A stretch of 64,000 nucleotides of DNA from Branchiostoma floridae. Taxonomy: Eukaryota; Chordata; Leptocardii; Amphioxiformes; Branchiostomatidae. Within the stretch, counting starts at the first letter, position 1; every line of letters starts with the position of its first letter. The position numbers and the translations under genes were made by a program. The stretch lies in contig NW_023365778.1 in assembly GCF_000003815.2 (NCBI RefSeq), forward strand, positions 1 through 64,000, in the 5' to 3' direction. A model generated the notes under the pieces. The model made no database searches. It was not told the DNA's origin and was given only the letters and a program-made list of their open reading frames with translations. Positions 22,601 to 35,059 of this stretch are shown piece by piece.

Positions 22601-25600
22601 ATAATAGTGCTTTTGTACTTTTTTCAAGCTAAAAACTTTTTTCTTTATGTTTTGGATTAGCTGTTACCTTTACCCCAACCATTTTACAATTTTTATTTTT
22701 ATTTCGCCCTCTCGCTCCATATTTTTTATGAAAAAATCCGTGAACCAAGAAATTAGATTGGTGTGGCCTTAGGCACTGCCCCTACAGCCTCAAAAGAAGG
22801 CTAGTATTGGACTACCTTACAGTTTACCTTTACCTTTGTGTTTCTAGGTCTCCTGTCAGCAGCTATTGAACCGTTCCTGACCGGCTCAGTGTACGACATT
22901 ACCGTCGTCCCCATCAGTATCAGCTACGACCGGCGCCTGGAGGAAACCCTGTACGCCAGGGAGCTGCTGGGGATCCCTAAACCAAAGGAATCCACTTCAG
23001 TAAGTAATTTAGCTGGTCCAAACAATAACAGAGGCAAATTCATATATGTTTCCATCTATTTCATCTCAAGACAACTTTATTACCCTTCAACTTACTGTAA
23101 ATACAGACATTTTTGCGGTGGTTTTATGTTCGCGGTTTTTGGGATGCCAATTCACCGCAAACTTAAAACTACCGCAAACATTTTTTATTGGCAGTAAGAG
23201 ACTACAATGCATGATGCCACCATGAACTTAAAACCACTGCAAACAGTCCTTTATCCCGCTACCGCAAAATTAAATCCCCACAAACTTAAATGCATTTACA
23301 GTATACAAAATCTGATTTCCAAGAAGGGGGCCCAGTATATACCTGTCAGGCATGTTAACGTTACAATCTGTGTGGTAAAGTATGCTCTGACCTTGACCTC
23401 TCGCTGTAGATACTTATGATATAGATGAGGTAGATACTAGCATAAAATTAACCACAATGTAATACATGTAGTCAATCCGAAGGCCTGCCGTAGGGTTGAT
23501 ACACATGCTTGATACATGCTTTTGATTCTTTAAAATTTAATTTGTTTCTTTCAGGGACTGGTGAAGGCACGTAGTGTGCTACAAGAGAATTATGGGAACA
23601 TCCACGTCTGTTTTGGTGAACCGTTGTCAGTTAGGAAGTTGGCAGAGGGAAGAATCGACCGCAGTATTCACGGACTACATCCAAGGTGTGTTTTAGATTG
23701 TCTACCAGGTAAAGGTAATGGTAAATAGCATTGTAAGCTGTAGGGGCAGAACATTGTTGTTCGCTACTGTGTTTACGGAATGGTATATGGAGGGAAGCCC
23801 AATATTCTTCTTCCGCAGCCTTTAACCTTCCCAACTTGCCAATTTTCATACCAGGTTGGAGTGAGGAAAGTCGTGTAAAGTGCCTTCCCCAAGGACACAG
23901 CGTCAAGTCAGGAATGCCAGGAATCAAACCCATGACTTCTCAACCTTGTGTCCGCTATCTATCTAATGAAGGATTATATATCACATTTGTAGGCATTGTG
24001 CACAAAATTAAAGTTTCAATTTGAAAGAATAAGTTTCCTATAATGCATTTCAATTTTACTAAACTGTATTGTATCACTAGTCTAAGAGTTTTGGCCAAAG
24101 TGTAAAACTGGACAGAAACAGGAAACACAACATTTTTTCCTAGGCCTAAGCTACAATGTTAACATGATGCATAATATTTGTCAGGCTGTGAAGACATTTA
24201 AGAGATCTGCAAAGGTGTATCTGCATTTATATAACCAATAGTACTTAGTCCAAGGCAAAAAAAAATTGAACACATCAATCCCATGTACTTCATAACCCTC
24301 ATGTACTGAAAGGCAATGGGGGACATTGTACATGTATGTTGTACATATTCTCAAGGTGTCATTGTTCTGGTAACATTGTTCCCTGTGTTTCCACCCCCAG
24401 ACACATGTCCATGTTCACCAGTGAGGAGCACACCTTTGTCCAGCACCTTGCCCACCAAGTCATCCTGGCTCAACAGAAGTACATGGTCATCTCACCCTGG
24501 TCACTGGTTGCTGCCGTCCTCTCCCAGCATCCTCAGGGGCTGTTGCTAAAGAAGCTTGTGCACGAGGTAGTCTGGCTGAAGAAGCAAGCAGTCGGTCTTG
24601 GTGCCTTTGTTAATTGGCCAGGTAAAACAAAAGCTTTCATTGCTCTCAAATTACGTTTACGCTCCCTCGTTATGCAAGTGACACAGCCAGGAATCAAACT
24701 CATGACTTCTTGGTCCAGCGGAGTTATGTGTCTGACAAAATTCATTAACGCTAGTTCACCTTTATCAACGGGGTAACCTATTCCGTTGTTTTTAGAAACA
24801 CGTCATTTAGGGATATCAAGTTGACGGACGGTGGGCGATATTTTCCAAACTGAAAGAAAGCAGTTTGAAACCACCGTCCGATATCTATAGATACCATTCT
24901 TAAAAACAACAGATATAGGTTACCCAGCGGATAAAGGTGAACTAGCGTTATCTTTAATCATAGTCTGACTCTATCAACGACTCACAAACTTAAGGTTCCC
25001 TTCAATCACACGATATCAAAAATCAAAAGACGAGTCTACATTAAATTTTATTGATTTATCTCGTACTTGTTTCATCCCTCACAGCTAAGGCAGACCCCAG
25101 TAACATTGTAAAGTCTGCATTAGAACTTCACCATCATGTTGTCACCCTGGGAGCCAATGGGAGGGTGGTTCTGAACCTCCCGACGCCGACGCGACCCAAG
25201 ATGGAGACTGAGATGGCGAGGAAACACAGGCTGATGGAGGAGGCCGAGGTGCGGCTGATGGTCGTCACGGGAACCAACCAGCTGCTCCACGTGTTTGTGA
25301 GGGTCGCACTGGTCCTGATGGCGCTGAGCAAGGATGGGAGTCAAACAAGAGGTTTGTGTTATCATTTTTTCTACACACAGACCAAACACAATACCTCCAA
25401 TTTTTGCAGAGGTAATGCTGTAGAGTTTTAGTGTATGCTCACATGTCAATATATTAAGAATATTGTTCTCTTGCAGATGAACTGTTCAGAATATTCGGGT
25501 TCCTAAGAAGATTGCTAGAGAAGGATTTCATCTTCATGCCTGGACAAGATAAACAGGTAATACTAGTTGTCAACTCTTAGATTCTGTTTATAATTACATA

Positions 25601-28600
25601 TAATGTCTGATTGACAATGTTTAAACTTTCCCATTGTATTTATTGATCTCATATTTCAATGTTACTTCATGAAAACTTTGGTTTAAAAAAGCATTAATTT
25701 GATTGTCAATTGTCTACTAGTAGGCTAGCATCACAATTTTCCAAACCGAGGAACAAAAAATAAATTCTGAAACGTATTACGTAAAAATATACCTAAGTGA
25801 TGCCCACTACTATTATATTTATGTCTTGTGTAGTTTGGTGTCTTTTATACCATACTTTTCATTCCTGAAAGCTGCCCAGCCGGGCCCCAGTTTGGAGATG
25901 TGACATTATAAGGCCTTGGAATATTTTACTGTAATTGAATGCAGCAAAATGTGCTAGCTTTGTGCTAGACCTTGCTCCTTTTTCTGAGTTATCTTTTAGT
26001 TATCTTGTAATTATTCTTCAGGACTTTGACACAGCAGTGCAGTACCTGTCCAGAGCACATGTACTTGAGGAGAGAGGAGGTTGTGTCGGAGTTACTGACT
26101 CAGGGAAGAAGCTTCAGAGTTTTCTGCATGAGATGTTCTCTCCATTCCTCTTGGGATACTGGGTAAGTAATCTCAAGTACGGCATGAGTAGGTAATTAGT
26201 GTTGATTAGAAGGTACAGAAACATATTTTGTTTCTCTGCTCAACCAAACACTATTTATATGTATATATAATATCATCTTTCCCTGAAGCGGCTTAATTTT
26301 AAAGGACGGGGATTTGGGGTGATTTCTAGACTTAAAATGTGCATTATGAAGAGTTCATTCTCACAGTTCATTCAATATTGGAACAGTCAATTTTTGCACA
26401 TTAAGTACAAATGTAGGTACATGTAGGTGGATTGAAATATGCTGAATTTGCTCATTATTGAATACCAACCTTTCTAGTTTCTAGTGTTGTTGTTTTTTTG
26501 CCAGATGCACAGTGGCACGGGTGCAATGGCCAATGGATTAAGAGTGTTTGACTGCTTGCATTTGGTAGATTGAGTTCAATCTCCAGTCAACTCAAATTTT
26601 TACATACTGCTTTCTCCATTATATTAGACTTAGCCTTTGGGGAAGAGTATGAGTATGATAGTGCAAAACAGTTGAACCCAATAAACAGTTGAGGTACAGG
26701 TTGATTGTATTGGGGAAAGTCCCAAAGCCCTTTTTGAAAAGTATGATGACCACAGCTGAACGTCCCATCCTCCTATTAAGTCTGCGACCCTTTCTAGTGC
26801 TTATTGGATGATGATCAACACAACCAGGTTTGGAACTCATGACTTCTTGGTCCATAGCCTGGGTCATTTAAACCACTGGGCTACTTACACAATGCTTTTT
26901 GTTCTTCAGACAATGTGCCAGTATCTCCTGACAGCGTCCTCGGATGATCCTCGCGGCAGCACCACCCAACAGCTGACCAGGGGTGCACAGGACATGGCGG
27001 CTACCCTTCTGACAAATGGTACATTCCTAAGGATTAACTGTAACTTGTTTGGACCTCCCAGTTTACCTGTAACAATGCCTTGAGCAAAGGATGGAAGTGC
27101 ACATAATGTGACAGTATGCCTACCTTATAAACAGACGTAGCTTTGTTAGTGTCCTCCAACAAAAGTAAGGTGTTGTTTTTGGTGTGTCTGTCTGTGTGTG
27201 TCTGTATGAAGTAAGTCTTAGGACTGATGAATTATTATGTAAAGGTCAATTTGGGGCTCCCCAGTTGATGTCCTGGGTGCTAGAGCAGGGCAGATATTTG
27301 TGTCTTTTTGTTCTGGACATGCTGACTGATTTTGATTGTTTTTTCAATGTCAAAAGAAGCAAGTGTTGTCAGTTTGTGCCCCAAGCAGATTGCTCATTTT
27401 GTGTAATCTACAACATGTAAAATTCAACTCATTGTGGTACTGTCTCGGAACTTGAAGATTTATATATAGAGATTCTAGGCTGATGACTTTGTTCTAATAA
27501 TTATTTTGCTCTCATGTTTGTTGTAGGACTTGTGAAGAGATTTGAGATCCTGTCATTAGACATGCTGGGGAACTCCATCACTAGCTTTGTGTCTATGGGA
27601 GCAGTCAAGAGATTCAAGAGGTGAGGGACACCCAGAAATTAATGATAACTGTTTTTGATTGTATGTTGTGCACCATACATAAATTTTATGGTGTCATACA
27701 TTGTATAAGACTGATCACTTGTTTTGTTAATCAATCTTGTTGTGAAATTTTGGAATTATCTCAGATACAAAACTTTGATGACTTTACATGGCAGATCTGT
27801 TTCTACTTGTGATAGTAGGTAACCTACATGTATATGACGACTTAAATCTTAGGTAGAAATGAGTACCTAGTTTCAGTAAAGGACATCGCTAGGATAGGGT
27901 GTTAATTGCTAGTCCCGTCTTTGAGCCAAAGCTTAATGTTAACCCACAACAACTATCAAGAATATAAGGGGGGGGGAGTTTCTCAGTGTGAGTAGATCAA
28001 ACCTTACACTCTGGCCTCATGTCATCTTGAAAAAAATGATGGTCACTTGTTCTGTCAATCCTAACGTTAAAAATAATTGACATATGTATGTTGCCTAATG
28101 TAACGTTAATACATATATCTTGTTTCAGTAATGGACATGCGCTGTTTCTTCCTGTCCAAGGAGAGATCTTCTCTTTATCCAAACAAATAGGTGAGACAGT
28201 TTTCCTTCCAAAGGTCCAAATTAAAGTACTAAGTTTATTGTCTGAAAATTACTTAATACAGTAAGTTTATTGTCTGAAGAGTGTGAATCAAGGATCTATA
28301 ATTGAAATCATGCTAACACGCAGTCCATGTTTGTAGACTCTTTTGTCTTGAAACAGACAATATTTTATTCATAGAACCCTTGAGATTAAATGTATGAAGC
28401 AGTCAATATAGGTGCAACAGAAGACAATTGACTGTCATGTTTTTACCAGTGACTGTGTTCAGAGTTTGTTAGATATTGCATGTCTACAACTAACGCATAT
28501 TGGTTGACTTTAAACTATTACTGGATGTTAAACTAATCTTTTTTAATGTATATAACATAGCCATCTTTATCTCAATAGTAATTCGAATGCTCTAATTATG

Positions 28601-28753
28601 ATAACTCTTAGACAGTATAAGTCTGCAATGCGGTATATATGATGAATAAAGTTCAAAGTAATCTATCTTCTGTTGTTCTATTTAGAAACAATCATTGCAG
28701 TTCCTGACCTGAAGACAGCAGTGCAAGTCATCCCTGTGAAGTCACGTCTCTGA
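19696..28753 (+). CDS. GNPAT: Glyceronephosphate (dihydroxyacetone phosphate) O-acyltransferase, peroxisomal, 14 coding exons
   Basis: Exons 19696-19869, 20292-20468, 20886-21015, 21716-21919, 22848-22999, 23555-23685, 24401-24621, 25085-25351, 25477-25556, 26022-26162, 26910-27018, 27527-27620, 28129-28190, 28686-28753 give 669 residues in unbroken phase, close to the roughly 680 of human GNPAT. It transfers an acyl chain to DHAP, the first step of plasmalogen and ether-lipid synthesis on the inner face of the peroxisomal membrane. Acyltransferase blocks are all present: HRSYID (HX4D catalytic pair, near residue 133), [16 protein letters not shown], and [10 protein letters not shown]. The protein ends in SRL, a type 1 peroxisomal targeting signal variant. 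The start codon lies 39 bases after a good acceptor and opens with MSRPEYED. Identification from family memory is strong. The gene looks intact, with no frameshift and all key residues present. Confidence 0.95.
20095..20291 (+). promoter_or_regulatory. TGACCT-rich tandem block with DR1-like sites in GNPAT intron 1
   Basis: TGACCTTTGATCT occurs at 20103-20115 and 20231-20243. Further TGACCT or near copies fall in a degenerate tandem repeat that runs up to the exon acceptor. The motif is one base from the DR1 consensus on the opposite strand (AGGTCA n AGGTCA) used by PPAR, HNF4 and RXR. Function is inferred. Confidence 0.4.
21158..21375. mobile_element. Foldback/MITE family A, copy 2
   Basis: Same interior and terminal sequence as copy 1, including GCTACCGCAAAATTAAATCC. 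Located in the GNPAT intron before exon 21716. Confidence 0.75.
22195..22345 (+). mobile_element. tRNA-derived SINE
   Basis: GGGTTAGGGTG and GGGTTTGAATACC match A-box and B-box spacing. They are followed by GAAACAGGCACTTGGTGTGGC and AAAAATAAGTATCTGACTT, the SINE body seen elsewhere. Located in the GNPAT intron before exon 22848. Confidence 0.65.
22403..22774. mobile_element. Foldback element, 372 bp
   Basis: GCCTTAGGCCACACCAAT at the left end and its inverse at the right, with arms of about 85-90 bases that include TTCTT(A/G)GTTCACGGAT. Located in a GNPAT intron. Confidence 0.75.
23093..23303. mobile_element. Foldback/MITE family A, copy 3
   Basis: Same family, full length. Located in the GNPAT intron before exon 23555. 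Partial copies are near 48567-48670, 51870-51990, 59690-59755 and 60175-60275. Confidence 0.75.
23720..23960 (-). mobile_element. SINE copy in GNPAT intron
   Basis: The minus strand reads GGTTTGATTCCTGGC, then GGGGAAGGCACTTTACACGAC. It belongs to the same SINE family as 9705-9975. Confidence 0.6.
24746..24950. mobile_element. MITE, 205 bp, near-complete palindrome
   Basis: 36-base inverted ends (TAACGCTAGTTCACCTTTAT) with only a short mismatch, and further pairing inside (GTTGTTTTTA, GGACGGTGG). Located in the GNPAT intron before exon 25085. Confidence 0.85.
26515..26875. mobile_element. Two SINE fragments in opposite orientation
   Basis: A plus-oriented tRNA-like head occupies 26517-26590, with TTGAGTTCAATCTCC. 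A minus-oriented head occupies 26800-26875, with GAGTTCCAAACCTGG. Located in the GNPAT intron before exon 26910. Confidence 0.5.
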
Positions 28754-28798
28754 CAATGATACTCTAGAGATGCCTGATTTTGTCTACCTGAACTACCG

Positions 28799-29331
28799 TT
28801 AAAGGGGCATTCCACTCCACACGGGAGTGTTATTTTCCGATAGATAACAACTTAGTGATAACTGCATACTACTTCACATTATACAATAAAGTACCCAGTT
28901 GCTCCACATGCCTCAAAAGCATTCAATGTTCTACTAAACTCCCCAAGTACCCTCTAATTGAATTAATCCTATGGCTGAATACAATGCAAAACTTTTAGGT
29001 AAGGTTACAAAACTAATTTCAGGTTCGCTAAGAAATCTCGTCTTGTTCTTGTATTCTTTGCTATCTTATGAGCAATTTGCCTTCTCGGTGTGCTTAGCGT
29101 ACCTCATTTATTCCGAAAGTATGTACGATAAACAAAGTGTCTAATAGATGCGTATAGGGAATGAATGGGTAGGGTCTGCATGGGTTTAGTGAGTGTCATT
29201 ATTGTTTTATAAAACACACATCACATAATTCATCCCAAGGTGAATTCCACAAAATTTGGCTGATTATGTATTCATTGACACATTATCTATTGGAAAACAA
29301 GACTCCCTTCTGGAGTGGAATGCCCCTTTAA
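28799..29331. mobile_element. TTAA-flanked MITE (piggyBac-like) just after the GNPAT stop codon
   Basis: TTAA at 28799-28802 and 29328-29331 flank inverted ends AGGGGCATTCCACTCCA / TGGAGTGGAATGCCCCT-like. TTAA duplication is typical of piggyBac-superfamily insertion. There is no transposase ORF. It probably lies in the GNPAT 3'UTR. Confidence 0.75.
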
Positions 29332-31478
29332 GCACTGGTGTAGGCAGGTACTTGTATCAAAGGCATCATACAATCTGAATGAATCAGCATGGATGTAAAC
29401 TGAGGGCACAATAAGAAAGAAGGCAGTGGTCACTTTCTTCTTGTGATACACATAAACCTGAATGCTGCTTTATCTAGATAGAACAATTTTACGATGGGAA
29501 GGTGAATGGATATAGGTTCTTCAGGGATGAGGTATACGTTATGTAGGGTGAGGAATATATTTGTAATGAAGCTGTAACAAAGACAAATTGGTGACCATGC
29601 GGAAGACGTAACAACTAAGAATTATATTACAATTAGAATCAATACACAGTGTATATCTAAGTGTGGAGCCTATAGGCTGAACGTCGCACCCCTGACATTT
29701 TTATATGTATGTAACAACACAGTTGTTTGAAAAATCTGCCATACATTTGATATAAAAATATGCAATCGAGGTTTGCAATTGATACATTGTATGTGATCAT
29801 GCAGTAATAAGAAAACAATGTGCAGCTAATCATTTGATTTATGTATTGTTTGGATGATATGATGCATTGTTGGAAATAGATAGAATGGTTAAGAACAATT
29901 GTTGGCACCAGGAATACTCTAATTTTATACAATAGTTACAAAATGAACAAGCATTTCAGTAGTTGGTGGGGCAATTATTCTATTTGTACCAGAGAAAATT
30001 GAAAACTCTCTGGGCAAGGACTTTACAGGACAAGAAAAGGGCCTGTATTCAATCTGTCAGATTTCATATGTTGTATTATCACTCAGTTGTGATTCATGTT
30101 CATGCAACTGAAGATTTTGCACTGAATATTTCAGATTTTCAAGGGAAAGGTTTGTCATGTATTTAGTTTTCTATCTTTGATTCCAGGAAAGGTAGTGACT
30201 TTGAAGCAATTGTGACAAGTACAGTGCACTTTTTCCATTTGTTTTGGGTGATATAATGTTACATGTATCACTTTCTTTGTCACTGAAGTGCGTACTAGGT
30301 TTTGTTACTTTTTTCACCAAAAAAGGCTGTTTAGTACCTTTTGTTTCAAGCTCACAACTTTGAATACCTTTAAGTTAATATTGCTGTGATTTGTTTCACT
30401 CTATGTACCATGATCATTGGGCAGTTTCCTGAAAAACAGTGATTTCTTCCTTTTCTGTAGTATGGCCAGTTTAGTGCAATGCGGTGTTTATTTTCTTAGT
30501 TAGAGCATGTGAAAAAATATGAATAATAATGAATTTTTACATATTCAATGGAGGAGGTAATGTCTTAATTGCATTGACAATAAAAATTGTTTCATAGGTA
30601 GACTGGTGGCATTACTATGTTCTCTGCCATTCTGTGTCTTAAATTTCTTACCATTATTGATGTTTAATTGAATAATCTTAACTTAATTATTGATTTATCT
30701 TTTTTTTTTTTGCTGCTGAAGCCTCTTTAAGGACAGTTTTAAATGCACCCTTTTTCTTGGCTCTTGAAGTATATACTAGTAGTTTGGGAAAAGGTATGCA
30801 CTTTGCAGGGACAGGTGTGTTTACTTCTGTGGGTGTTCAGCACCAAGGACAGGTATGCTCGCTTACCGGTTAGTAATAGTAGTGTTCAGCACCAGGGACA
30901 GGTAAGTTTGCCTCATACTGACAGTACAAGAATCACTTCATACACCTAGCCATAGCAAGAAAGAAAAGTCTGCAACCGTCAATTCGGCTATCTAAACATG
31001 GTTAGGGCACAGTGAGTAAATTTTATGATCGAGAAAGAAAATTTACGATCGAACTTACAATGTAGCTTAGTCTACAAGCCAAGTGTAGGAAATGACTTTT
31101 CAGAGGGTCAAGATTTCAACATTTTCTCCAGACCTCCCTAGAGACGGCTTGCGCCTCTGGCGCTCACAACGACGTGGTGAAAATATGGGGGGGGGGGGTC
31201 ATCGCCCTCAAACATATCTTTTTTTACAGAAATGTAATACAGCTATCGTCTTCAGCGTTCAAAATCGTGAAAATACGTTGCTTGGATTAGTCTGGCAGCA
31301 AAATTTGCCCTAAAAATGCAGGAAATAGCATTTTAAATCCAATAACATCTCCTATCTTCAGTTATGCATCTTCATGGACACATTTGATGCCAAGACTGCT
31401 GACGATGCCCTGTACCGTTATTTTTTTAAACAGCCCAATCCCAATTGAAACCGGAAGGGAGGACTTCGTGCAGACTGA
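29332..31478. other. Intergenic region, GNPAT to sulfotransferase gene
   Basis: No supported gene. AATAAA at 30579-30584 could end a long GNPAT 3'UTR. A poly-G run lies near 31190. Confidence 0.45.
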
Positions 31479-34400
31479 CTAAACGATCCCATTGGTATCA
31501 TATATCTGTGTCATGGTCCCGTTAAGTACAAAATCTGGTCGGCTGATCTCCTCGCAATTGACATGATCAAGAATCTTTGAAATGATCCCCATCTCCCATT
31601 GCCCCAACCAACTATCTCCCCGACACGGTCCCCTACTGGCGAGAGAATGTCCGGTCTGGCTGTTGAATCCAAACACTTCTCGTATCTTCAGTTTTGCATC
31701 CTCGCTAACACACTTGATACCAAGAATTTCGATGACCTTCGCGACCATCTTCTCCTTGTATTTACACAGCTCCTCGTATCTTAGGATCACGTCGAAACAT
31801 CGGTGGGCATCTGTTTTCGTCAGGTCGTGGGCTTTCTGCATGAACTCGAGCCAGACGCATGCTGTGAACCAAACAACCCCGTGCGGGACGGGGATACACC
31901 TGAACACTGGGTTTTCCCATGGAGAATTTGGTGCCCAATGAAGGAAGTTGTTGATGTAGAAAGAATCTAGCCTAAGGGCTGTGATTAACCAATACTTCCA
32001 GTAGCTTCTCTCGGCCATAACGTGAGCCCAAGAGTCCACCGTACCAAGGAGGTTTCTGTAGAGTAAGACGGTCTTCACTTCTGGCAAGGCCCTCCGCAAC
32101 AGATCCGCTATGGGGAAAACCTGTGAACACAATTAGAGTGGAGTTTATCGGCATTGCATGTGCAATATGCAACATATAATAAAAGTTGACCTGATTCGAT
32201 ACAAAAAATGGCATTATATATGAATGCAGGCCAAACTTTTGTATGACCGACACTTTAAGGGGATTGGGACTTGCCCAAATTTTTGGCTGACGTGGACCGG
32301 TGTACTGATATTTACAGGACGTGATGTCACAGTCATGTGACTGCAGCAAGCAACTGGCCGTAAAGTGCCGGATAACCTGTGTCATCCCCCGTCCCGTCAT
32401 CTCGTTTATGTGTTGTAATGTTGATCATGGTATGTTTAGTCTGCATTAACGAAGAGTATGTAAAATAAGCCCATTTTATCAACGTCAGGGCGGGCGGAAC
32501 AACATTATCAGAGAGAACCTTAACTACACACATTGGGGTTGAATGTAGTAAATTGGACACAAAGATAATCGATAGCAAAACTATAGTATGTTATGAATTA
32601 TCCATATCTATAATTTACATCCTTCCCCTTTCTTACAACATGTGTAGGTGAATTTACAGAGTTTTCCCATTATATCGTAGTAAGATGATGACTTTGCATG
32701 TGTGAATAGATAAAGGTTCAAACAAACATTTTGTGCTTTTTCGGTGTGAATGTTCACATGATAATAATATTAATGATAAACCACTAAAGGTTAGGAGAAA
32801 GGATATAACTTAAACCCACGAGTTGTACCAACCTGTCCGCGCATTTTGTAACAGGTGATAGTTTTGGAAGGGTCTTTCAGCAGGAGAGTGTAGTTGAACA
32901 GGGTGTTGATGTGTCGAATGACCTCCAACAACATCTCTGTGACATCTTCAGGCATGGCCTTCTTTGACAGGACGTACCGAGAAATGTTGGCGTACACGTC
33001 AGATTCGGACAAACTGTGCATCAGGCCGCTTGCTTCTAGCGACTTGATCAGTAGTGTAGAGCCGCAGCGCACTGAACATTAGCAAAACAATGGAGGAGTT
33101 AGAGCCTCACCATATGATTCATAAGTTAATATTGCAATTTTATACTTTATATCCGTACATAAAATAAAGCGCTTACCAACAAGCTTTCGACTAGTCCTCT
33201 GATCCTTCTCAAGTTGAGATGACCCGAAGCCCATGCCATACATCCAGACCAGAAGTGTGACGTCAGCAAAGGGTCAACGGTGCTTGGAAGTCGGTATCGT
33301 CCCCCGTATCGGTTTTAACTTGAGAAGGATCAGAGGAATGATCGGAAGCTTCTTGGGAAGCGCTTTATTTTGTGTACGGGTACAAAAGTCTAAATTGCAG
33401 CGTAATGTTCATTACCGTCACAGATGAACTTTCATTCAAGATTCATAACTTTGTTTTAGCCAGTATTGGCCAGTTCTGCTCCATAAAATCACGGTCATAT
33501 TCTGATATTAATGACTTCCAATAGCGCCAATATTCAATTTGGTATTTGGCACCTTATCATCATATAGGTATGCGACGTCCACCGTCCACCGATCAGAAGG
33601 TCCCATTTCATATTTGTTATATGACGCCGTAACATGGAGAAATTGGTTAAACGCCAGTGTTAAATGCATTAAACACCGTCATCGGATACAGTCAGAAGGA
33701 TAGTGGACAGGGCATTAATTGACCAATCAGAATAACAGCCAGCAGGTAGGAATGTCCACCAATACAGTACAGTATAGAAGATTTTGAAAATATTTGACAT
33801 ACCAAAATAGCAACAATATTTTCTAAGGAAATTTTGGTTTCAAAATGAAATCCGTAATCTCCTTAAGTACCAAAAAGGACACGTTTAAATTTTCAACTGC
33901 ATTTCTCATATACCCAGTGCATTTACAAGTATGGTATCAAAAGAATTTGTATGTCTTTTACGGGTACGTTTGGATAGGCTAATGACCCTCTTCGCTCACT
34001 CGGTGGTTTTATTCGGTAGCTAATAGATAATAGCCAGATAGACACCATATACATGTACACCTCGGGGCGGGTCATTAAGCCTTTTTTTTGCTATCATTTG
34101 AAAGCAGTAGTGCATACAACTTTCTAACTTACTCGTTATATGAACAAAAATAGTCGTGATGTTCGCCACGTCAGCGGCAACCTCAGCAGCCACGTCTGCC
34201 AACTCGGAGAACGGAATCACCAGGAGTTCGTCCGCTTGTCGTCGCAAGGCCTTCACCCCGGAAAAATTACAACAATCAGCGCAATGGAAAACTTCATGTA
34301 TTTCATGTACATTGTGTATCAGTATATCACTGAGAACATATTCGCCATCTATCTGTTGTCCTCGCACTGCATATTTAATGACAAGTACATGGTCATTATA

Positions 34401-35007
34401 GGTATGAATAGCAAGTTGCGAAATCTAGACTTAAAGTTTATGAAACTGTGTCAGTCAGATATTAAGAATTATTTTGCTTTTCTCGGGAAAGGTGGTCTTA
34501 ACTATGTCATCTAGTGGCTTACGTACAAATCGTTTTGCATCACCAATACCGATTCTTTATTTAATGTACTATCCAAACAGAGATTCGGCTCATGCTGTTT
34601 GGGACGTTTTTCCCAAAAAAATGTTTTGTCTGGCTTGCTATTTTGTGTCATTTTCTTCATCTCTACCGGCCAGCAAAAATTCCTAAAAAGCGTCAAAACA
34701 ACCAAACCTCTGCATGGAGAGTAACTTTCATACAAACACAGCATCATCCTTTTACCTCCCTGAAGAAAGGATCTCCCTTAAGAGTAAACATTTCTTTTGG
34801 CTTGACCAACACGAGCGCCAGGGTCTGGAAATCGGCACAGCACACGAAGTAGTCGCGGCCGTGGTCTCTGAAGAACCGGGCTGGGCTGCCCACTGGTACT
34901 TTTGTCTCAACTGGCTCGAAGTCGTCCATGCTTGTTGGCTTCAACACGTGAAGTCCCATTTTGTGGTATACACTTTTGCAGCGTACTTGTCGTAGATAGG
35001 CCATCAT
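31479..35007 (-). CDS. Sulfotransferase-like protein, 4 coding exons, 416 residues
   Basis: Exons 35007-34756, 34250-34133, 33071-32833 and 32120-31479 join in one frame. The P-loop-like PAPS site straddles an intron: the last base of exon 2 plus two bases of exon 3 make the Met before RCGSTLL (residues about 124-131), following the beta strand IFVHIT. This corresponds to the RSGST-type 5'-phosphosulfate-binding loop with Cys in place of the usual Ser. The 3'-phosphate-binding motif is in exon 4 (VKTVLLYRNLLGTVDSWAH, near 215-235). The family transfers sulfate from PAPS to carbohydrates or small molecules; the acceptor here is unknown. No convincing signal anchor is seen at the chosen start (MMAYLRQV), so it may be cytosolic, or a further upstream exon may exist. 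Intron 2 carries an inverted-repeat element. Confidence 0.8.
33153..33378. mobile_element. Second Penelope-type inverted terminal pair (RT absent)
   Basis: Arms 33153-33215 and 33317-33378 are near-exact inverted copies (AAATAAAGCGCTT, CTGATCCTTCTCAAGTT). On the minus strand the left arm reads CTTGAGAAGGATC, then GAAAGCTTG, a layout parallel to the pseudo-LTR of the 15.9-17.7 kb element. Located in sulfotransferase intron 2. Confidence 0.55.
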
Positions 35008-35059
35008 TATAGTCAGGGGTAGTGAGTACCGGTACAAAACTGTTGTTTCTTGTTGGACC

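Noticed and set aside
34020-34367. Longer version of sulfotransferase exon 2
   Set aside because: The upstream part has no matching phase; the acceptor at 34251-34252 gives continuous frame with exon 1 and the expected protein.
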